From Bacillus sp. (in: firmicutes) (GTDB lineage Bacteria; Bacillota; Bacilli; Bacillales; Bacillaceae): 64,000 nt of DNA. The position numbers and the translations under genes were made by a program. Shown one piece after another: positions 24,024 to 33,097 of this stretch. The stretch is taken from the NCBI GenBank assembly GCA_031180805.1, contig JAPSLL010000001.1:184648-248647 (forward strand), given 5' to 3'. Every line of letters begins with the position of its first letter. The stretch's first letter is position 1. The notes under the pieces are model-generated. The model was not told the DNA's origin. It saw nothing but the letters and a program-made list of their open reading frames with translations, and did not search any database.

Positions 24024-24311
24024 CAAAAAAACCTTCGCATCCCACAAGGGACGAGAAGGTTTATCTCGCGGTACCACCCTATTAGATTAATTTTAATCAT
24101 TAATCCACTCAAGCATTCGTAACGAGAATGAAACGCCATTGCTTACTTATGTATGTTCAGCAAGGAACTCTAGGGTGATCTTCATCCTTTAACCTTATAT
24201 CGAGCTTGCACCATCCTCGATTCGCTTAAATAAGGGAGCTTAAAGGATTACTATCCCTTTCACCGTTTTCTTTCGATATTCAGGTAATTAAAGTTTTTCA
24301 CACATCTACGT
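24024..24311 (-). promoter_or_regulatory. T-box leader of ileS
   Basis: The minus strand carries the T-box sequence AGGGTGGTACCGCG at 24080-24067, which pairs with the uncharged tRNA end. Just after it is a terminator hairpin (AACCTTC.. GTCCC with GGGAT.. GAAGGTT, 24062-24030) with T7. The leader is about 288 nt. A candidate specifier codon is ATC (isoleucine) at 24179-24177, followed by A, in the expected 5' half. The specifier was placed by eye and would need folding to confirm. Confidence 0.9.
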
Positions 24312-24317
24312 TAAAGT

Positions 24318-24347
24318 ATTATATGCGAAAAAATAAAATAAAGTCAA
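24318..24347 (-). promoter_or_regulatory. sigma-A promoter of ileS
   Basis: TTGACT (24347-24342), an 18-base spacer and a perfect TATAAT (24323-24318) on the minus strand precede the T-box leader. Its -35 region touches the end of divIVA (stop at 24351). Confidence 0.8.
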
Positions 24348-24350
24348 GGC

Positions 24351-24857
24351 TTAGCTTTTTGTTTCTTCTTCTTCACCAAAAATAGGCTCTACCTCGTATT
24401 CTAACAAATGATCCCAATCATCATTTTTTAATAGGTCAAGCTGCGCCTCAATTAACATTTGGAAACGAGTTCTAAAAACTTTTGATTGTTTCTTAAGCTC
24501 TTCAATTTCCATTGCAATTTTGCGTGACTTTGCCAATGCCTCATTTATAATACGGTCTGCGTTCTTTTCCGCTTCTTTAATAATTAGCTTTGATTCCTTT
24601 TGAGCATTACGCTTTACATCTTCTCCGGCCTCTTGAGCGATAATTATTGATTTATTCAATGTCTCTTCAATATTCGTAAAGTGACCTAGCTTTTCTGTAA
24701 GTTCCGTAACCTTTATCTCTAGATCTTTCTTCTCGCGGATGACCATTTCATAATCTTTAATTACTTGATCTAAAAACTCATTTACTTCATCTTCATCATA
24801 TCCACGAAATCCTTTACTAAATTCCTTGTTATGGATATCTAATGGTGTTAAAGGCAT
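24351..24857 (-). CDS. divIVA: cell-pole and septum positioning protein DivIVA
   Basis: A 168-aa curvature-sensing coiled-coil protein. The N-terminal lipid-binding domain MPLTPLDIHNKEFSKGFRGY and the following DEDEVNEFLDQV are typical. Residues about 30-145 are coiled coil, and the SRKIAMEIEELKKQSKVF block is nearly identical to B. subtilis. In Bacillus it recruits MinJ/MinD and anchors the origin at the pole in sporulation. The ATG at 24857 (MPLTP) has GGAGGTGG upstream. A start five codons earlier lies within that site. Confidence 0.96.
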   Translation of the reverse strand: MPLTPLDIHNKEFSKGFRGYDEDEVNEFLDQVIKDYEMVIREKKDLEIKVTELTEKLGHFTNIEETLNKSIIIAQEAGEDVKRNAQKESKLIIKEAEKNADRIINEALAKSRKIAMEIEELKKQSKVFRTRFQMLIEAQLDLLKNDDWDHLLEYEVEPIFGEEEETKS

Positions 24858-25028
24858 GGATGCCACCTCCAATATGTAGTGAAATAGTTAATCCTTGTCA
24901 TATTATAAATCATAATTCGACAAGATTGTTATATTTCCTGCTTTTTTTATTAAATTATTTTATATTTCTTACTTGGAAATTTAAAAACAAAATCAAGTAT
25001 ACTTTAGCATGACCATTCAATTATACAA

Positions 25029-25805
25029 TTATTTATATTTTGAAATGATGATTTTATAGCGATCCTTTTTCGTTTTCCCTTCAACAGAGGTAATTTTACT
25101 TCTGCCATACCCACGAATAGAAAGGGTATCTCCCTCTCGACATTCAAAGGATGTCTCTTCAACTGGCTTCCAATTTACTTTTACGAGACCATTTTCAATA
25201 AGCGGTTGGATTTTTTGTCGGGAAATATTGTAAATCGCGGAGCCAATTACATCAAGACGCATTGAAGCAACTGTTGTAACAAGCTCTTGTTTTTCTTCAT
25301 GACTAACGATAAACTCTGAAAGACTCCGTTCCTTCAAGTTTATCTTTGCTTTTCCGATTTCATGAAAATTCACTTTTAAATAATCAGAAATTTCACCGGC
25401 ACAAATAAATTGAACGACATCATCATGAAAGCGAATATCTCCAAATTTTGCTCTCTTTAAACCTAGGCCCATCATTGAACCAAGAACATGTCGATGCTGT
25501 AACTGAATAAACTTACTAGCATACTGGACTTCAAATAGAGTAAGCTTAAAATCCTCTTGTTCAACCTGATAATAGTCTGGGTATAAAAAAGCCCTTTTTC
25601 TCTCGGTATCCTCTGCCCCACCAAAAAAAGCAGCCTTTACGTCCAAATGTTCGCCAATCACTGATGATACGATTTCTTGTTCTCTAGGGTCTAAAAAATC
25701 CGTTAGTTTCGGGGTATAATGGTGTTCTACAGTTTCCTTCCATTCAAGAACTTGATCTATAAAATGTCGTTCATCTTTGCGGAAGTGCTGATATATATTC
25801 TCCAT
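25029..25805 (-). CDS. ylmH: S4-domain RNA-binding protein YlmH
   Basis: A 258-aa protein with a N-terminal YlmH/half-ferredoxin-like region (DERHFIDQVLEW, LTDFLDPREQEIV) and a C-terminal S4 domain (SMRLDVIGSAIYNISRQKIQPLIENGLVKVNW, about residues 180-250). In B. subtilis YlmH binds the 50S subunit and can act in ribosome-associated quality control of stalled peptides. The ATG at 25805 (MENIYQHF) matches the B. subtilis start. An ATG six codons upstream has no ribosome-binding site, although the spacing of GGAG to 25805 is somewhat long. Confidence 0.9.
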   Translation of the reverse strand: MENIYQHFRKDERHFIDQVLEWKETVEHHYTPKLTDFLDPREQEIVSSVIGEHLDVKAAFFGGAEDTERKRAFLYPDYYQVEQEDFKLTLFEVQYASKFIQLQHRHVLGSMMGLGLKRAKFGDIRFHDDVVQFICAGEISDYLKVNFHEIGKAKINLKERSLSEFIVSHEEKQELVTTVASMRLDVIGSAIYNISRQKIQPLIENGLVKVNWKPVEETSFECREGDTLSIRGYGRSKITSVEGKTKKDRYKIIISKYK

Positions 25806-25876
25806 GTATTCAGACAACTCCATTTTTAATTACATGTATTTATATTGATGCAGAAAAAAAAGGACCTAAATAGTCC

Positions 25877-26143
25877 TTAAGCTATCATTGTAAATAATGA
25901 AACAAGACCAGCTTGCGCCAACTTTAAAGCAAAAAGAGCCACGATTGGCGAAATATCAATCATACCGCCGATTGGAGGAATGATTTTTCTAAAAGGCTCT
26001 AAATATGGTTCACAAAGCTTCGCTAATATTTCTCCAAAGCCAGACTCTCTTGCACCTGGAAACCACGAAAGTAAGATGTACACGACAATCACATAGGAAT
26101 AAATTGTAATTGCTTGATTAATGATATAAAAGATTAACTCCAT
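25877..26143 (-). CDS. ylmG: YggT-family membrane protein YlmG
   Basis: An 88-aa protein with two hydrophobic segments (about residues 3-28 and 62-86) and the YggT motif YILLSWFPGARESG ... CEPYLEPFRKIIPPIGG MID. The family is linked to membrane or nucleoid organisation near the division site, and its biochemical role is unknown. The start at 26143 is preceded by AAAGGTGG. A longer frame would run into sepF. It follows sepF by 7 bases. Confidence 0.9.
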   Translation of the reverse strand: MELIFYIINQAITIYSYVIVVYILLSWFPGARESGFGEILAKLCEPYLEPFRKIIPPIGGMIDISPIVALFALKLAQAGLVSLFTMIA

Positions 26144-26150
26144 CGTTAGC

Positions 26151-26603
26151 CTACCACCTTTGATGATCTTCGTCTGAGACAAACTCAGAAATCGATCCAG
26201 ATACATCTACATTATCTGGAGTGCAAAGAAAAATGTTCGTGCCAATACGCTGTATATCTCCGCCAATTGCATATACTGTCCCACTTAAGAAATCTACGAT
26301 TCGTTTAGCCTGATCTTTTTGAATACTTTGAAGGTTAACAACAACTGCACGTCGATTTTTAAGTTGATCAGCAATTTCTTGTGCTTCAGCATAAACCCTC
26401 GGCTCACTTAAGATAACTTTAGATGATTTTTGAATACTTTGCAAACTTACGACATTCTGTTTAGACGTTTGCGGCTGTGTTTTTTGCGGCATAGGCTGTT
26501 GTTGCTCATATTCTACTTCTGATTGTTCCTCTTCATTTTCCACATATTCATATTCTTCATCCTCTAATGCAAAAAAACTTTTAAATCTATTTTTAATTGA
26601 CAT
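26151..26603 (-). CDS. sepF: FtsZ-associated septum protein SepF
   Basis: A 150-aa division protein. It has the N-terminal amphipathic membrane anchor ([13 protein letters not shown]), a Glu/Gln-rich linker (residues about 15-55), and the C-terminal SepF domain ([41 protein letters not shown]). The protein bundles FtsZ filaments and tethers them to the membrane. It is in the usual place between ylmE and ylmG. Confidence 0.96.
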   Translation of the reverse strand: MSIKNRFKSFFALEDEEYEYVENEEEQSEVEYEQQQPMPQKTQPQTSKQNVVSLQSIQKSSKVILSEPRVYAEAQEIADQLKNRRAVVVNLQSIQKDQAKRIVDFLSGTVYAIGGDIQRIGTNIFLCTPDNVDVSGSISEFVSDEDHQRW

Positions 26604-26605
26604 TG

Positions 26606-27292
26606 TTATACACCTCCAGTTTCTTTTCCAACAAGTGAAGTACCGATTCGAATAAAAGTAGCCCCTTCTTCAACTGCAATTTCATAATCATTTGACATCC
26701 CCATCGACAACTCAAGACATGGGGCATTTTCCAACTTTAATGCTTGAACATCTTTTTGCAGCTTCTTTAACTGTCTAAAGCATGTCCTAATTGTATCCAC
26801 ATCATCAGTAAAAGGAGCCATTGTCATTAACCCAACTATTTGAATCGAAGATAATGTTTCAAGTTCCTTAATAAAAGCGATCAATTCATCAGGGGATATC
26901 CCATGCTTTGAAGACTCTCCGGAAACATTAACTTGAACAAAGCACTTTACTAATTTTTCAGCTCTTTTATCAATTTCCTTTGCAAGTGAAAAGCGGTCCA
27001 AGGAATGAATGTATTCAACTTTATCAATGATATTTTTCACCTTACGTGTTTGTAATGAGCCAATAAAATGCCAAACTGCATCATTTCCAAGCTCAGCATA
27101 CTTATCGTTTAATCCTTCATCTCGATTTTCACCTAAATGTATGACACCTGCATCAATTGCTGCTTTAGCACGGTCAATACTAACATATTTTGTTACAGCA
27201 ATTACTTTAATTTCATCGGGATTACGACCAATTCTTTCACATACTTTTTGAATATTACTCCGTATAGCTTGATAATTTTCTTGCACATTCAT
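26606..27292 (-). CDS. ylmE: PLP homeostasis protein (YggS/YlmE family)
   Basis: A 228-aa alanine-racemase-like TIM-barrel protein. The pyridoxal-phosphate lysine is in VIAVTKYVS (about residue 36). [27 protein letters not shown] and [14 protein letters not shown] are family signatures. It binds PLP and influences amino acid and PLP balance; no enzymatic reaction is known. It is two bases upstream of sepF in transcription order. Confidence 0.93.
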   Translation of the reverse strand: MNVQENYQAIRSNIQKVCERIGRNPDEIKVIAVTKYVSIDRAKAAIDAGVIHLGENRDEGLNDKYAELGNDAVWHFIGSLQTRKVKNIIDKVEYIHSLDRFSLAKEIDKRAEKLVKCFVQVNVSGESSKHGISPDELIAFIKELETLSSIQIVGLMTMAPFTDDVDTIRTCFRQLKKLQKDVQALKLENAPCLELSMGMSNDYEIAVEEGATFIRIGTSLVGKETGGV

Positions 27293-27300
27293 TTTTATAG

Positions 27301-28131
27301 TTAAGCCTCCCTATTAATCCCAATAAAGCTTAACATTCGACCGGTTTTCCCATCGTCGCGGCGATGCGAGAAAAATAACTCCTTTTCACAACAGGTACAA
27401 AGACGAGAAACCATAATATTTTCTTCCTTTATTCCTGATTCCAATAGTAAATTCTTGTTAAGCTGCTTTAGATTTAATTTATATTGATTAGATGAGATCT
27501 GCACATATGGACTAGGAAAATCTTGGAGTTTTAAATCATGAATGGCGGTGATAACTCTATCATCAACAATATAACAACACCCTCCAATTGAAGGTCCTAT
27601 TACAGCCATTATTTCACCTGGATTTACTCCTTCTCTATCAATCCATGTTTTCACCATTTCTCCACCAATATTTTTAACAGTTCCTTTCCATCCTGCATGG
27701 GCGAGCCCAATTAACTCACGATTAGGTTCTAAAAAATACAGTGGTACACAATCAGCGAAACATAATGATAGCATGATATTCGGGTTGTGCGTATAAAATC
27801 CATCACATTTCGGTATTCCTTGTTCATATGACGTTAGTCCTCTGCCACGGTCACGATCTGTAATTGCTTCAATCCGATTTCCATGGACTTGTTCGGCAAA
27901 TACCCAATTCTCATAAGGGATTGATGTTTTCGATGAGATTATTTGTCTATTGGTTATACAATCGTTTTGATCATCTTGAACATGTAAACCTAGATTTAAG
28001 GAAGAGTAATGATTCTTACTTACTCCACCTAACTTTGTCGTAAATCCAACTTCAAGTCCCTTAATTTTAGATATCCATTTCTCAATTGTTAGTAACGACT
28101 TGTCATTTTGTTGAAAAGGTTCTGAAATCAT
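27301..28131 (-). CDS. ylmD: polyphenol oxidase / purine nucleoside phosphorylase-like protein (YfiH/YlmD)
   Basis: A protein of about 276 aa with the laccase-domain (DUF152) signatures [21 protein letters not shown] and [15 protein letters not shown], whose His and Cys residues bind zinc or copper. Members have been shown to phosphorolyse or deaminate adenosine, so older oxidase names are uncertain. The ATG at 28131 (MISEPF) is chosen because AAAGGG lies 11 bases upstream. An ATG nine codons earlier is also possible. It overlaps no neighbour and precedes ylmE by 8 bases. Confidence 0.88.
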   Translation of the reverse strand: MISEPFQQNDKSLLTIEKWISKIKGLEVGFTTKLGGVSKNHYSSLNLGLHVQDDQNDCITNRQIISSKTSIPYENWVFAEQVHGNRIEAITDRDRGRGLTSYEQGIPKCDGFYTHNPNIMLSLCFADCVPLYFLEPNRELIGLAHAGWKGTVKNIGGEMVKTWIDREGVNPGEIMAVIGPSIGGCCYIVDDRVITAIHDLKLQDFPSPYVQISSNQYKLNLKQLNKNLLLESGIKEENIMVSRLCTCCEKELFFSHRRDDGKTGRMLSFIGINREA

Positions 28132-28250
28132 TTTCAATTCAACCCTTTTTTTCGACATATTCTTAATGTTTTTAGTTTTAAAAGCTAATTATAGCCTATC
28201 ATTATTTATTTTACCACATCTTACACACTTCGTTTAGATTGAATAAAAAA

Positions 28251-28505
28251 TTATTCATTTTCACTCTCAATTTGTCGATTCATTCTTATTAAAATGACGT
28301 CTTCACCAATTTTTACAATATTTCTCCATGGAATGACAAGTTCTTCGTCCTTTCCAAAAAAACCTAACATTTTCCCTTGCCCATTTATAATAATTGCTTG
28401 TATTTTACCGGTTGTCACATTAATATCAAAATCCCCAATATTTCCAAGCTTTTTACCATCGGATACATTTACAACATCCTTCGTTTGAAATTCTGATATA
28501 TACAT
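28251..28505 (-). CDS. ylmC: PRC-barrel sporulation protein YlmC/YmxH
   Basis: An 84-aa PRC-barrel protein (MYISEFQTKDVVNVSDGKKLG ... GDFDINVTTGKIQAII). The family name comes from sporulation expression in B. subtilis, and the molecular role is unknown. AAAGGTGG lies 8 bases before the ATG at 28505; an upstream extension of the frame has no ribosome-binding site and is rejected. Confidence 0.9.
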   Translation of the reverse strand: MYISEFQTKDVVNVSDGKKLGNIGDFDINVTTGKIQAIIINGQGKMLGFFGKDEELVIPWRNIVKIGEDVILIRMNRQIESENE

Positions 28506-28820
28506 AAAAACGCCACCTTTTGTATTCTTAATAGACGAATGTTTCTCTATTACATATCTATGATTAAGGTGGGATAAACTATTCAATGTTTTAAATATTT
28601 TTCCAATAGCTATAAACAAGATTTTAATATTAGAGTATGTGAAAGATTATTGTTGATTTTAAACACTTGTTTTTTGGAGTGGAGGGCTTGAGACTCCGGT
28701 TAAAGAAAAAACTTGTCAAAGTAAGTCCCACAGGCATTTATCACCCAAGCAGCCCTGACCGCCCGCGGTAAGCGAATGCCTGCAGTGGAAATTATAAGCA
28801 TAGTGTAACTGAGGTAAATG
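28506..28820. other. intergenic region holding a decayed dispersed repeat, in place of ylmA
   Basis: About 315 bases with no gene. In B. subtilis the ABC-transporter ATPase gene ylmA lies here, and it is absent. The stretch 28674-28798 has the look of the dispersed Bacillaceae intergenic repeat (see the separate repeat entry). The rest is AT-rich without visible signals. Confidence 0.55.
28674..28798. repeat. degenerate copy of a dispersed Bacillaceae intergenic repeat
   Basis: The left end reads TTGGAGTGGAGGGCTTGAGA followed by CTCCGG, and the right end reads ACCGCCCGCGGTAAGCGAAT followed by GCCTGCAGTGGAAAT. I recognise these as weathered versions of the termini of a repeat of about 130-150 bases scattered between genes in many Bacillus and Geobacillus genomes (typical ends AGTGGAGGGCTGAGACTCC and GCGGAAAGCGAAG). 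GC content is clearly higher than in its surroundings. The middle has lost most of the expected pairing. Confidence 0.6.
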
Positions 28821-28853
28821 TTAAAAAAATAGACTACTCAAACATGAGCAGTC
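28821..28853 (-). terminator. sigG terminator
   Basis: Immediately after the sigG stop, the minus strand forms GACTGCTC-ATGTTT-GAGTAGTC followed by TATTTTTTT. It is compact and close to the stop codon. Confidence 0.85.
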
Positions 28854-29633
28854 CTAGTTTTGAATATTTTTATTCATTTGTTTAATTGCGGCCTTTTCCA
28901 ATCTTGAAACTTGAGCTTGAGAAATGCCAATTTCTTCAGCCACTTCCATTTGTGTCTTACCTTGAAAGAAACGTTTTCTCAGAATGAGCTTCTCACGACT
29001 ATTGAGTCTTCTCATACCTTCCTTTAAAGCTAATTCTTCAATCCATTGAATATCACGATTTTTTTCGTCACTCAATTGATCCATTACGAAGATTGGATCC
29101 CCACCATCATTATAAATTGGTTCAAATAATGATACCGGATCCTGAATGGCATCTAAAGCAAAAACAATTTCTTCATGTGGAACATCCAGGACCTTTGAAA
29201 TTTCTTCTGCTGTTGGCTCTCTAGATGTTTCACTCATTAAACGTTCACGTACTTGAAGTGCTTTATAAGCAATGTCTCTCAGTGATCGGGACACACGAAT
29301 TGGATTATTATCCCTTAAGTAACGGCGAATTTCACCTATTATCATTGGTACAGCATATGTTGAAAATTTGACGTTTTGGCCTAAATCAAAATTATCAATT
29401 GATTTCATTAATCCGATACAGCCAACTTGAAACAAATCATCAACAAATTCTCCTCTGTTGTTAAATCGCTGGATTACACTAAGTACCAATCTTAAGTTGC
29501 CATTCACCAGCTCTTCTCGTGCTGATAAGTCTCCGTTTTGCATTTGCTTAAATAGCTCTCTCATTTTCTCGTTTTTAAGGACTGGAAGCTTTGAGGTGTC
29601 TACTCCACAAATTTCGACTTTATTTCTTGTCAC
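28854..29633 (-). CDS. sigG: RNA polymerase sporulation sigma factor SigG
   Basis: A 259-aa late-forespore sigma factor. The N-terminus RNKVEICGVDTSKLPVLKNE is the SigG-specific anti-sigma (SpoIIAB/CsfB) region. Region 2 (NLRLVLSVIQRFNNRGEFVDDLFQVG, region 2.4 KFSTYAVPMIIGEIRRYLRDN) and region 4 (EEIGISQAQVSRLEKAAIKQM helix-turn-helix) are complete. The start is GTG at 29633 with AAGGAGGG 6 to 7 bases upstream. It sits downstream of sigE with its own forespore-type promoter. Confidence 0.97.
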   Translation of the reverse strand: MTRNKVEICGVDTSKLPVLKNEKMRELFKQMQNGDLSAREELVNGNLRLVLSVIQRFNNRGEFVDDLFQVGCIGLMKSIDNFDLGQNVKFSTYAVPMIIGEIRRYLRDNNPIRVSRSLRDIAYKALQVRERLMSETSREPTAEEISKVLDVPHEEIVFALDAIQDPVSLFEPIYNDGGDPIFVMDQLSDEKNRDIQWIEELALKEGMRRLNSREKLILRKRFFQGKTQMEVAEEIGISQAQVSRLEKAAIKQMNKNIQN

Positions 29634-29669
29634 ATCTTTCCCTCCTTACAGGAGTTGCTGTACAGTGTT

Positions 29670-29698
29670 AAGTATCTCCTCGGTAGGAAAAAATATGC
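29670..29698 (-). promoter_or_regulatory. SigF-type promoter of sigG
   Basis: The minus strand has GCATA (29698-29694), a 14-base spacer, and GGAGATACTT (29679-29670). The second block fits the SigF -10 consensus GGNRANANTW at every defined position, and GCATA fits GYWTA. The spacer is one base shorter than the usual 15. In B. subtilis sigG (spoIIIG) is first transcribed by SigF. Confidence 0.65.
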
Positions 29699-29777
29699 AC
29701 AGGCATTCTCAGTAAGAGGGACAAAAAATAGACCAAGTTATAGATATGACAAGGGAAAAATCAGGAATAAATTTTTT

Positions 29778-30497
29778 TTACACCATTTTATTAAATTCTT
29801 TTTGTAACCGCTTGATAATCCGCTTTTCAAGCCTTGAAATATATGATTGGGATATACCTAGCATATCTGCTACATCTTTTTGGGTTTTTTCCTCACCACC
29901 TTGTAGACCAAAGCGTAACTCCATAATTTGCTTTTCTCGATCATTCAGCTGTTGTAACGCCTTCATAAGTAATTTCCGATCAACATTTGCTTCTAAATCC
30001 TTAGTTATGATATCGTCCTCTGTTCCTAATACATCAGACAATAAAAGTTCATTTCCATCCCAATCAATATTTAAAGGCTCATCAAAGGAAACCTCTGAGC
30101 GAAGCTTATTATTCCGACGTAAATACATTAATATTTCATTTTCAATACAACGGGATGCATATGTAGCAAGCTTGATTTTCTTCTCTGGATTAAACGTATT
30201 TACTGCCTTAATTAATCCTATTGTTCCAATACTTATTAAATCCTCGATATTGATTCCCGTATTTTCAAATTTCCGTGCAATATATACAACTAATCGTAAG
30301 TTACGCTCAATTAATATCGATCTCGCTGCCTGATCACCACTAGGTAATTTTTGTAATAATATTTCCTCTTCTTCTTTTGAGAGAGGAGGAGGTAGCGCTT
30401 CACTTCCTCCGATGTAATAAACCTCGTCTGTTTTGATTCCTAATTTAATTAATAATTTGTACCATAAATATGTAAGACGTAATTTAATCTTTTTCAT
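29778..30497 (-). CDS. sigE: pro-sigma-E, early mother-cell sigma factor
   Basis: A 239-aa sigma factor made as an inactive precursor. The first about 27 residues ([16 protein letters not shown], then [10 protein letters not shown]) form the membrane-associated pro-sequence removed by SpoIIGA. The rest is nearly identical to B. subtilis Sig[21 protein letters not shown] (region 2.1-2.2), [20 protein letters not shown] (2.4) and the C-terminal helix-turn-helix [16 protein letters not shown]. The ATG at 30497 gives the family N-terminus. It is the second gene of the spoIIG operon, 149 bases after spoIIGA. Confidence 0.98.
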   Translation of the reverse strand: MKKIKLRLTYLWYKLLIKLGIKTDEVYYIGGSEALPPPLSKEEEEILLQKLPSGDQAARSILIERNLRLVVYIARKFENTGINIEDLISIGTIGLIKAVNTFNPEKKIKLATYASRCIENEILMYLRRNNKLRSEVSFDEPLNIDWDGNELLLSDVLGTEDDIITKDLEANVDRKLLMKALQQLNDREKQIMELRFGLQGGEEKTQKDVADMLGISQSYISRLEKRIIKRLQKEFNKMV

Positions 30498-30646
30498 TTT
30501 CCTCCCCCTTCGCATTTTTAATAAAAAGTAAGTTCATTCTTTTCATCTTATCAGGATGGTTAAAACTAAATATTTAACTCTGTTCCATTTGTTTAATGTA
30601 TAAAAACAATGATTTAGAGTATGATAAGATTAAAGGATTCCCCTTT

Positions 30647-31576
30647 TCAAGATACTTGTTCCATTACATGTCCTTGTAGCATTTTAGGGTGAATAATGCA
30701 TTCATACTCATCCTCTGAAGATAGCTTTGTACGATTTAATCCAACAATCGTTTTTTGCACTTTAATTTTCTCATCCTTCGTTTCAATTACTACTTCATCT
30801 GGTTTAAATCCTAATAAAAATTTATTGTCGTTTCCTACAACTCGATAAGGGATAATACGTATGCGATGTTCCCAAGGATGTGATTGCTCATTATTACTTA
30901 ATGACTCCATTACATCTTCTTGAATTGCTTGATTCACTAATGGCTCCGGAATAAAGTGACTTGCTTTTAATGTGTCGATAATCATAACCGGACTTCTTGT
31001 TATAGGATCATAAAGCTGATTCCCGCTATCTACTAGACCCCTTAATGTCAATTCGCATTCATCTACCTTTATCGTTACATTAACCAATTGTTCAAAATGG
31101 ATTTTTTTCGTTTCTAATCCTTCAATTCTATTTCTAGAAAAAATCCATAGCAACGGGAATCCTACGATTACGAATATCCAACTAATAGGATGTCCAAATC
31201 CCGTTGAATTTGTCATTAAGACCCCATCTAAATAGCTCATTTCAGATTGTAAAAAATAATGTACCCCTATCATTCCGCCACCAACAAGAAAGGTAACAAA
31301 ATAAAAGGTCAATAAGCTTTGAACAAAAAATCGAAACCGTTTAAAACCAAATGCAATCCAAACCATTAATACTGAGACAAACATCTTTCCAAATGGATGG
31401 CTTGCAAATAACGATAATGGTGTAAACAACATAATGACAATACTTGAACCTAAAAGGGCAGCAAGCACAATACGTAATTTTTTTATTTTCCTTTTTAATG
31501 CTATAGCTGTTAATAATAGAAGCAATAGATCAAAGGAGAAGTTTAAAAACCAAATAATGTCTAAATAGATGGACAT
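30647..31576 (-). CDS. spoIIGA: sporulation sigma-E factor-processing peptidase SpoIIGA
   Basis: A 309-aa membrane-embedded aspartyl protease that cleaves pro-SigE after the SpoIIR signal from the forespore. Five hydrophobic segments fill residues 1-145. The active aspartate is in LVDSGNQLYDP at residue 183, as in B. subtilis. The length is the same as in B. subtilis. AAAGGAG lies 7 bases before the ATG. Its promoter carries Spo0A-like elements (separate entry). Confidence 0.97.
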   Translation of the reverse strand: MSIYLDIIWFLNFSFDLLLLLLTAIALKRKIKKLRIVLAALLGSSIVIMLFTPLSLFASHPFGKMFVSVLMVWIAFGFKRFRFFVQSLLTFYFVTFLVGGGMIGVHYFLQSEMSYLDGVLMTNSTGFGHPISWIFVIVGFPLLWIFSRNRIEGLETKKIHFEQLVNVTIKVDECELTLRGLVDSGNQLYDPITRSPVMIIDTLKASHFIPEPLVNQAIQEDVMESLSNNEQSHPWEHRIRIIPYRVVGNDNKFLLGFKPDEVVIETKDEKIKVQKTIVGLNRTKLSSEDEYECIIHPKMLQGHVMEQVS

Positions 31577-31657
31577 CTATTTCTCCTTTCGCTAGAGGAA
31601 TACGTGTTCAATTACTAGGAATAACAGTAACGAAACTATGATCACCTATTGTCATTT

Positions 31658-31744
31658 AGTATAAATCCTCTGAACTATGAAGTCTGTCACTTAGTGCCGA
31701 GAGAATGGAAGTATTTTTGAAAGAATTTTAGAATTTTTGTCGAG
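31658..31744 (-). promoter_or_regulatory. spoIIG promoter with long spacer and Spo0A-box-like sites
   Basis: On the minus strand: GTGACA (31690-31685), a 21-base spacer, then TATACT (31663-31658). The B. subtilis spoIIG promoter is known for an unusually long 22-base spacer with TTGACA and CATACT. Upstream lie CTCGACA (31744-31738, one mismatch from the 0A box TTCGACA) at about -90, and CTCGGCA (31701-31695, two mismatches) at about -50. These positions correspond to the two Spo0A sites described in B. subtilis. Confidence 0.6.
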
Positions 31745-31855
31745 TTATAATAATCTATGAAACTTTCAACAAAATATGCGGAACTTTAAATGAATGGTAC
31801 CTTTTCTTGTAGTGGATTAAATGTAGGAAGCTACTTTATACATTTGCCCATAATA

Positions 31856-31893
31856 AAAGAGTGCCATAATGATTAATGGCACTCTTTTATTAC
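31856..31893 (-). terminator. ftsZ terminator
   Basis: AAAAGAGTGCCAT, an 8-base loop, and ATGGCACTCTTTT form a nearly perfect hairpin flanked by A and T runs, so it can work in both directions. It lies 12 bases after the ftsZ stop. Confidence 0.88.
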
Positions 31894-31904
31894 GTATTTG
31901 AAAA

Positions 31905-33053
31905 TTAGCGACGCTTATTACGGTTTCTAAGAAAAGTAGGAATATCTAATGTATCATCAGCTTGCTGCATGCTACTACGTGAAGGCGTCTCTTGCACTGG
32001 TGCTTCTTCACGTTTCGGCTCACGCTTAGTAACAGGCTTTGCAATATTATGTCCACCTGTACCAAATTGACGAGTAGGCTGTTTAAGCGGATTTACTTCT
32101 TGCTCAGTAAAACCAGTTGCAATAACTGTTACAACGATTTCATCTTTTAGATTTTCATTAATAACTGAACCGAAAATCATATTTACATCTTGATCAGATG
32201 CAGTTGCAACGATATCTGCCGCTTCCTGAACTTCGTATAAACTTAAGTTTGTTCCACCTGTAATGTTCATTAACACACCTTGAGCACCATCAATTGATTT
32301 TTCAAGAAGTGGACTTGAAATAGCCTTTTTAGCTGCTTCTGCTGCGCGGTTTTCACCTGTTGCTACACCAATACCCATAAGAGCTGAGCCTTTGTTAGAC
32401 ATAATTGTTTTAACATCTGCAAAGTCTAAGTTGATTAATCCAGGTGTTGCGATTAAATCAGAAATACCTGATACCCCTTGACGCAATACATTATCAGCTT
32501 CTCTAAATGCTTCAAGCATAGGTGTATTTTTATCAACAATTTCAAGAAGTCTATCATTAGGAATAACGATTAATGTATCGACTGATTCCTTCATTGAAGA
32601 GATTCCACCAGCCGCTTGCATTGCACGTTTACGTCCTTCAAATGTAAAAGGTCTTGTTACAACACCTACTGTTAGAGCCCCTAAATCCTTTGAGATTTGA
32701 GCGATAACGGGTGCTGCACCAGTTCCTGTACCTCCACCCATTCCAGCTGTAACAAATACCATATCAGCGCCTCTTAACGCTTCCTCTATTTGTTCTCTGC
32801 TTTCCTCAGCAGCTTTTTTACCAACTTCAGGGTTAGCTCCTGCACCTAAACCTCGTGTTAGTTTAGAACCAATTTGCATTTTAATTTCTGCTTTTGATAA
32901 ATTTAAAGCCTGTGCATCTGTATTTACTGCGATAAATTCAACACCTTGTACTCCGTGCTCTATCATTCGATTGACAGCGTTATTACCACCGCCACCTACC
33001 CCGATTACTTTGATGGTAGCTAAGCCGTCAATATTTGTATCAAACTCTAACAT
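31905..33053 (-). CDS. ftsZ: cell division GTPase FtsZ
   Basis: A 382-aa tubulin-like GTPase that builds the Z ring. The G-box [13 protein letters not shown] is at about residues 104-116, the N-terminal [12 protein letters not shown] binds the nucleotide, and [15 protein letters not shown] contains the synergy (T7) loop. The C-terminal peptide [16 protein letters not shown] is the conserved tail that binds FtsA, SepF and EzrA. TTAGGAGG lies 8 bases upstream of the ATG. It follows ftsA by 44 bases. Confidence 0.99.
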   Translation of the reverse strand: MLEFDTNIDGLATIKVIGVGGGGNNAVNRMIEHGVQGVEFIAVNTDAQALNLSKAEIKMQIGSKLTRGLGAGANPEVGKKAAEESREQIEEALRGADMVFVTAGMGGGTGTGAAPVIAQISKDLGALTVGVVTRPFTFEGRKRAMQAAGGISSMKESVDTLIVIPNDRLLEIVDKNTPMLEAFREADNVLRQGVSGISDLIATPGLINLDFADVKTIMSNKGSALMGIGVATGENRAAEAAKKAISSPLLEKSIDGAQGVLMNITGGTNLSLYEVQEAADIVATASDQDVNMIFGSVINENLKDEIVVTVIATGFTEQEVNPLKQPTRQFGTGGHNIAKPVTKREPKREEAPVQETPSRSSMQQADDTLDIPTFLRNRNKRR

Positions 33054-33097
33054 GCGAAATCCTCCTAATCCATCAAATGACTTCTAATTGATGTGAA

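Larger units (their letters stand above)
31577..31904. other. intergenic region between ftsZ and spoIIGA
   Basis: About 330 bases. It holds the ftsZ terminator (31856-31893) and the spoIIG promoter with Spo0A-box-like sites (31658-31744). No gene is present. The bpr protease gene found here in B. subtilis is absent. Confidence 0.7.

Noticed and set aside
28506-28619. An N-terminal extension of ylmC.
   Set aside because: The extension has no ribosome-binding site, while the internal ATG at 28505 has a good one and gives the family length.
29746-30333. A 195-codon plus-strand frame over sigE.
   Set aside because: It is antisense to sigE, whose protein is nearly identical to B. subtilis SigE.
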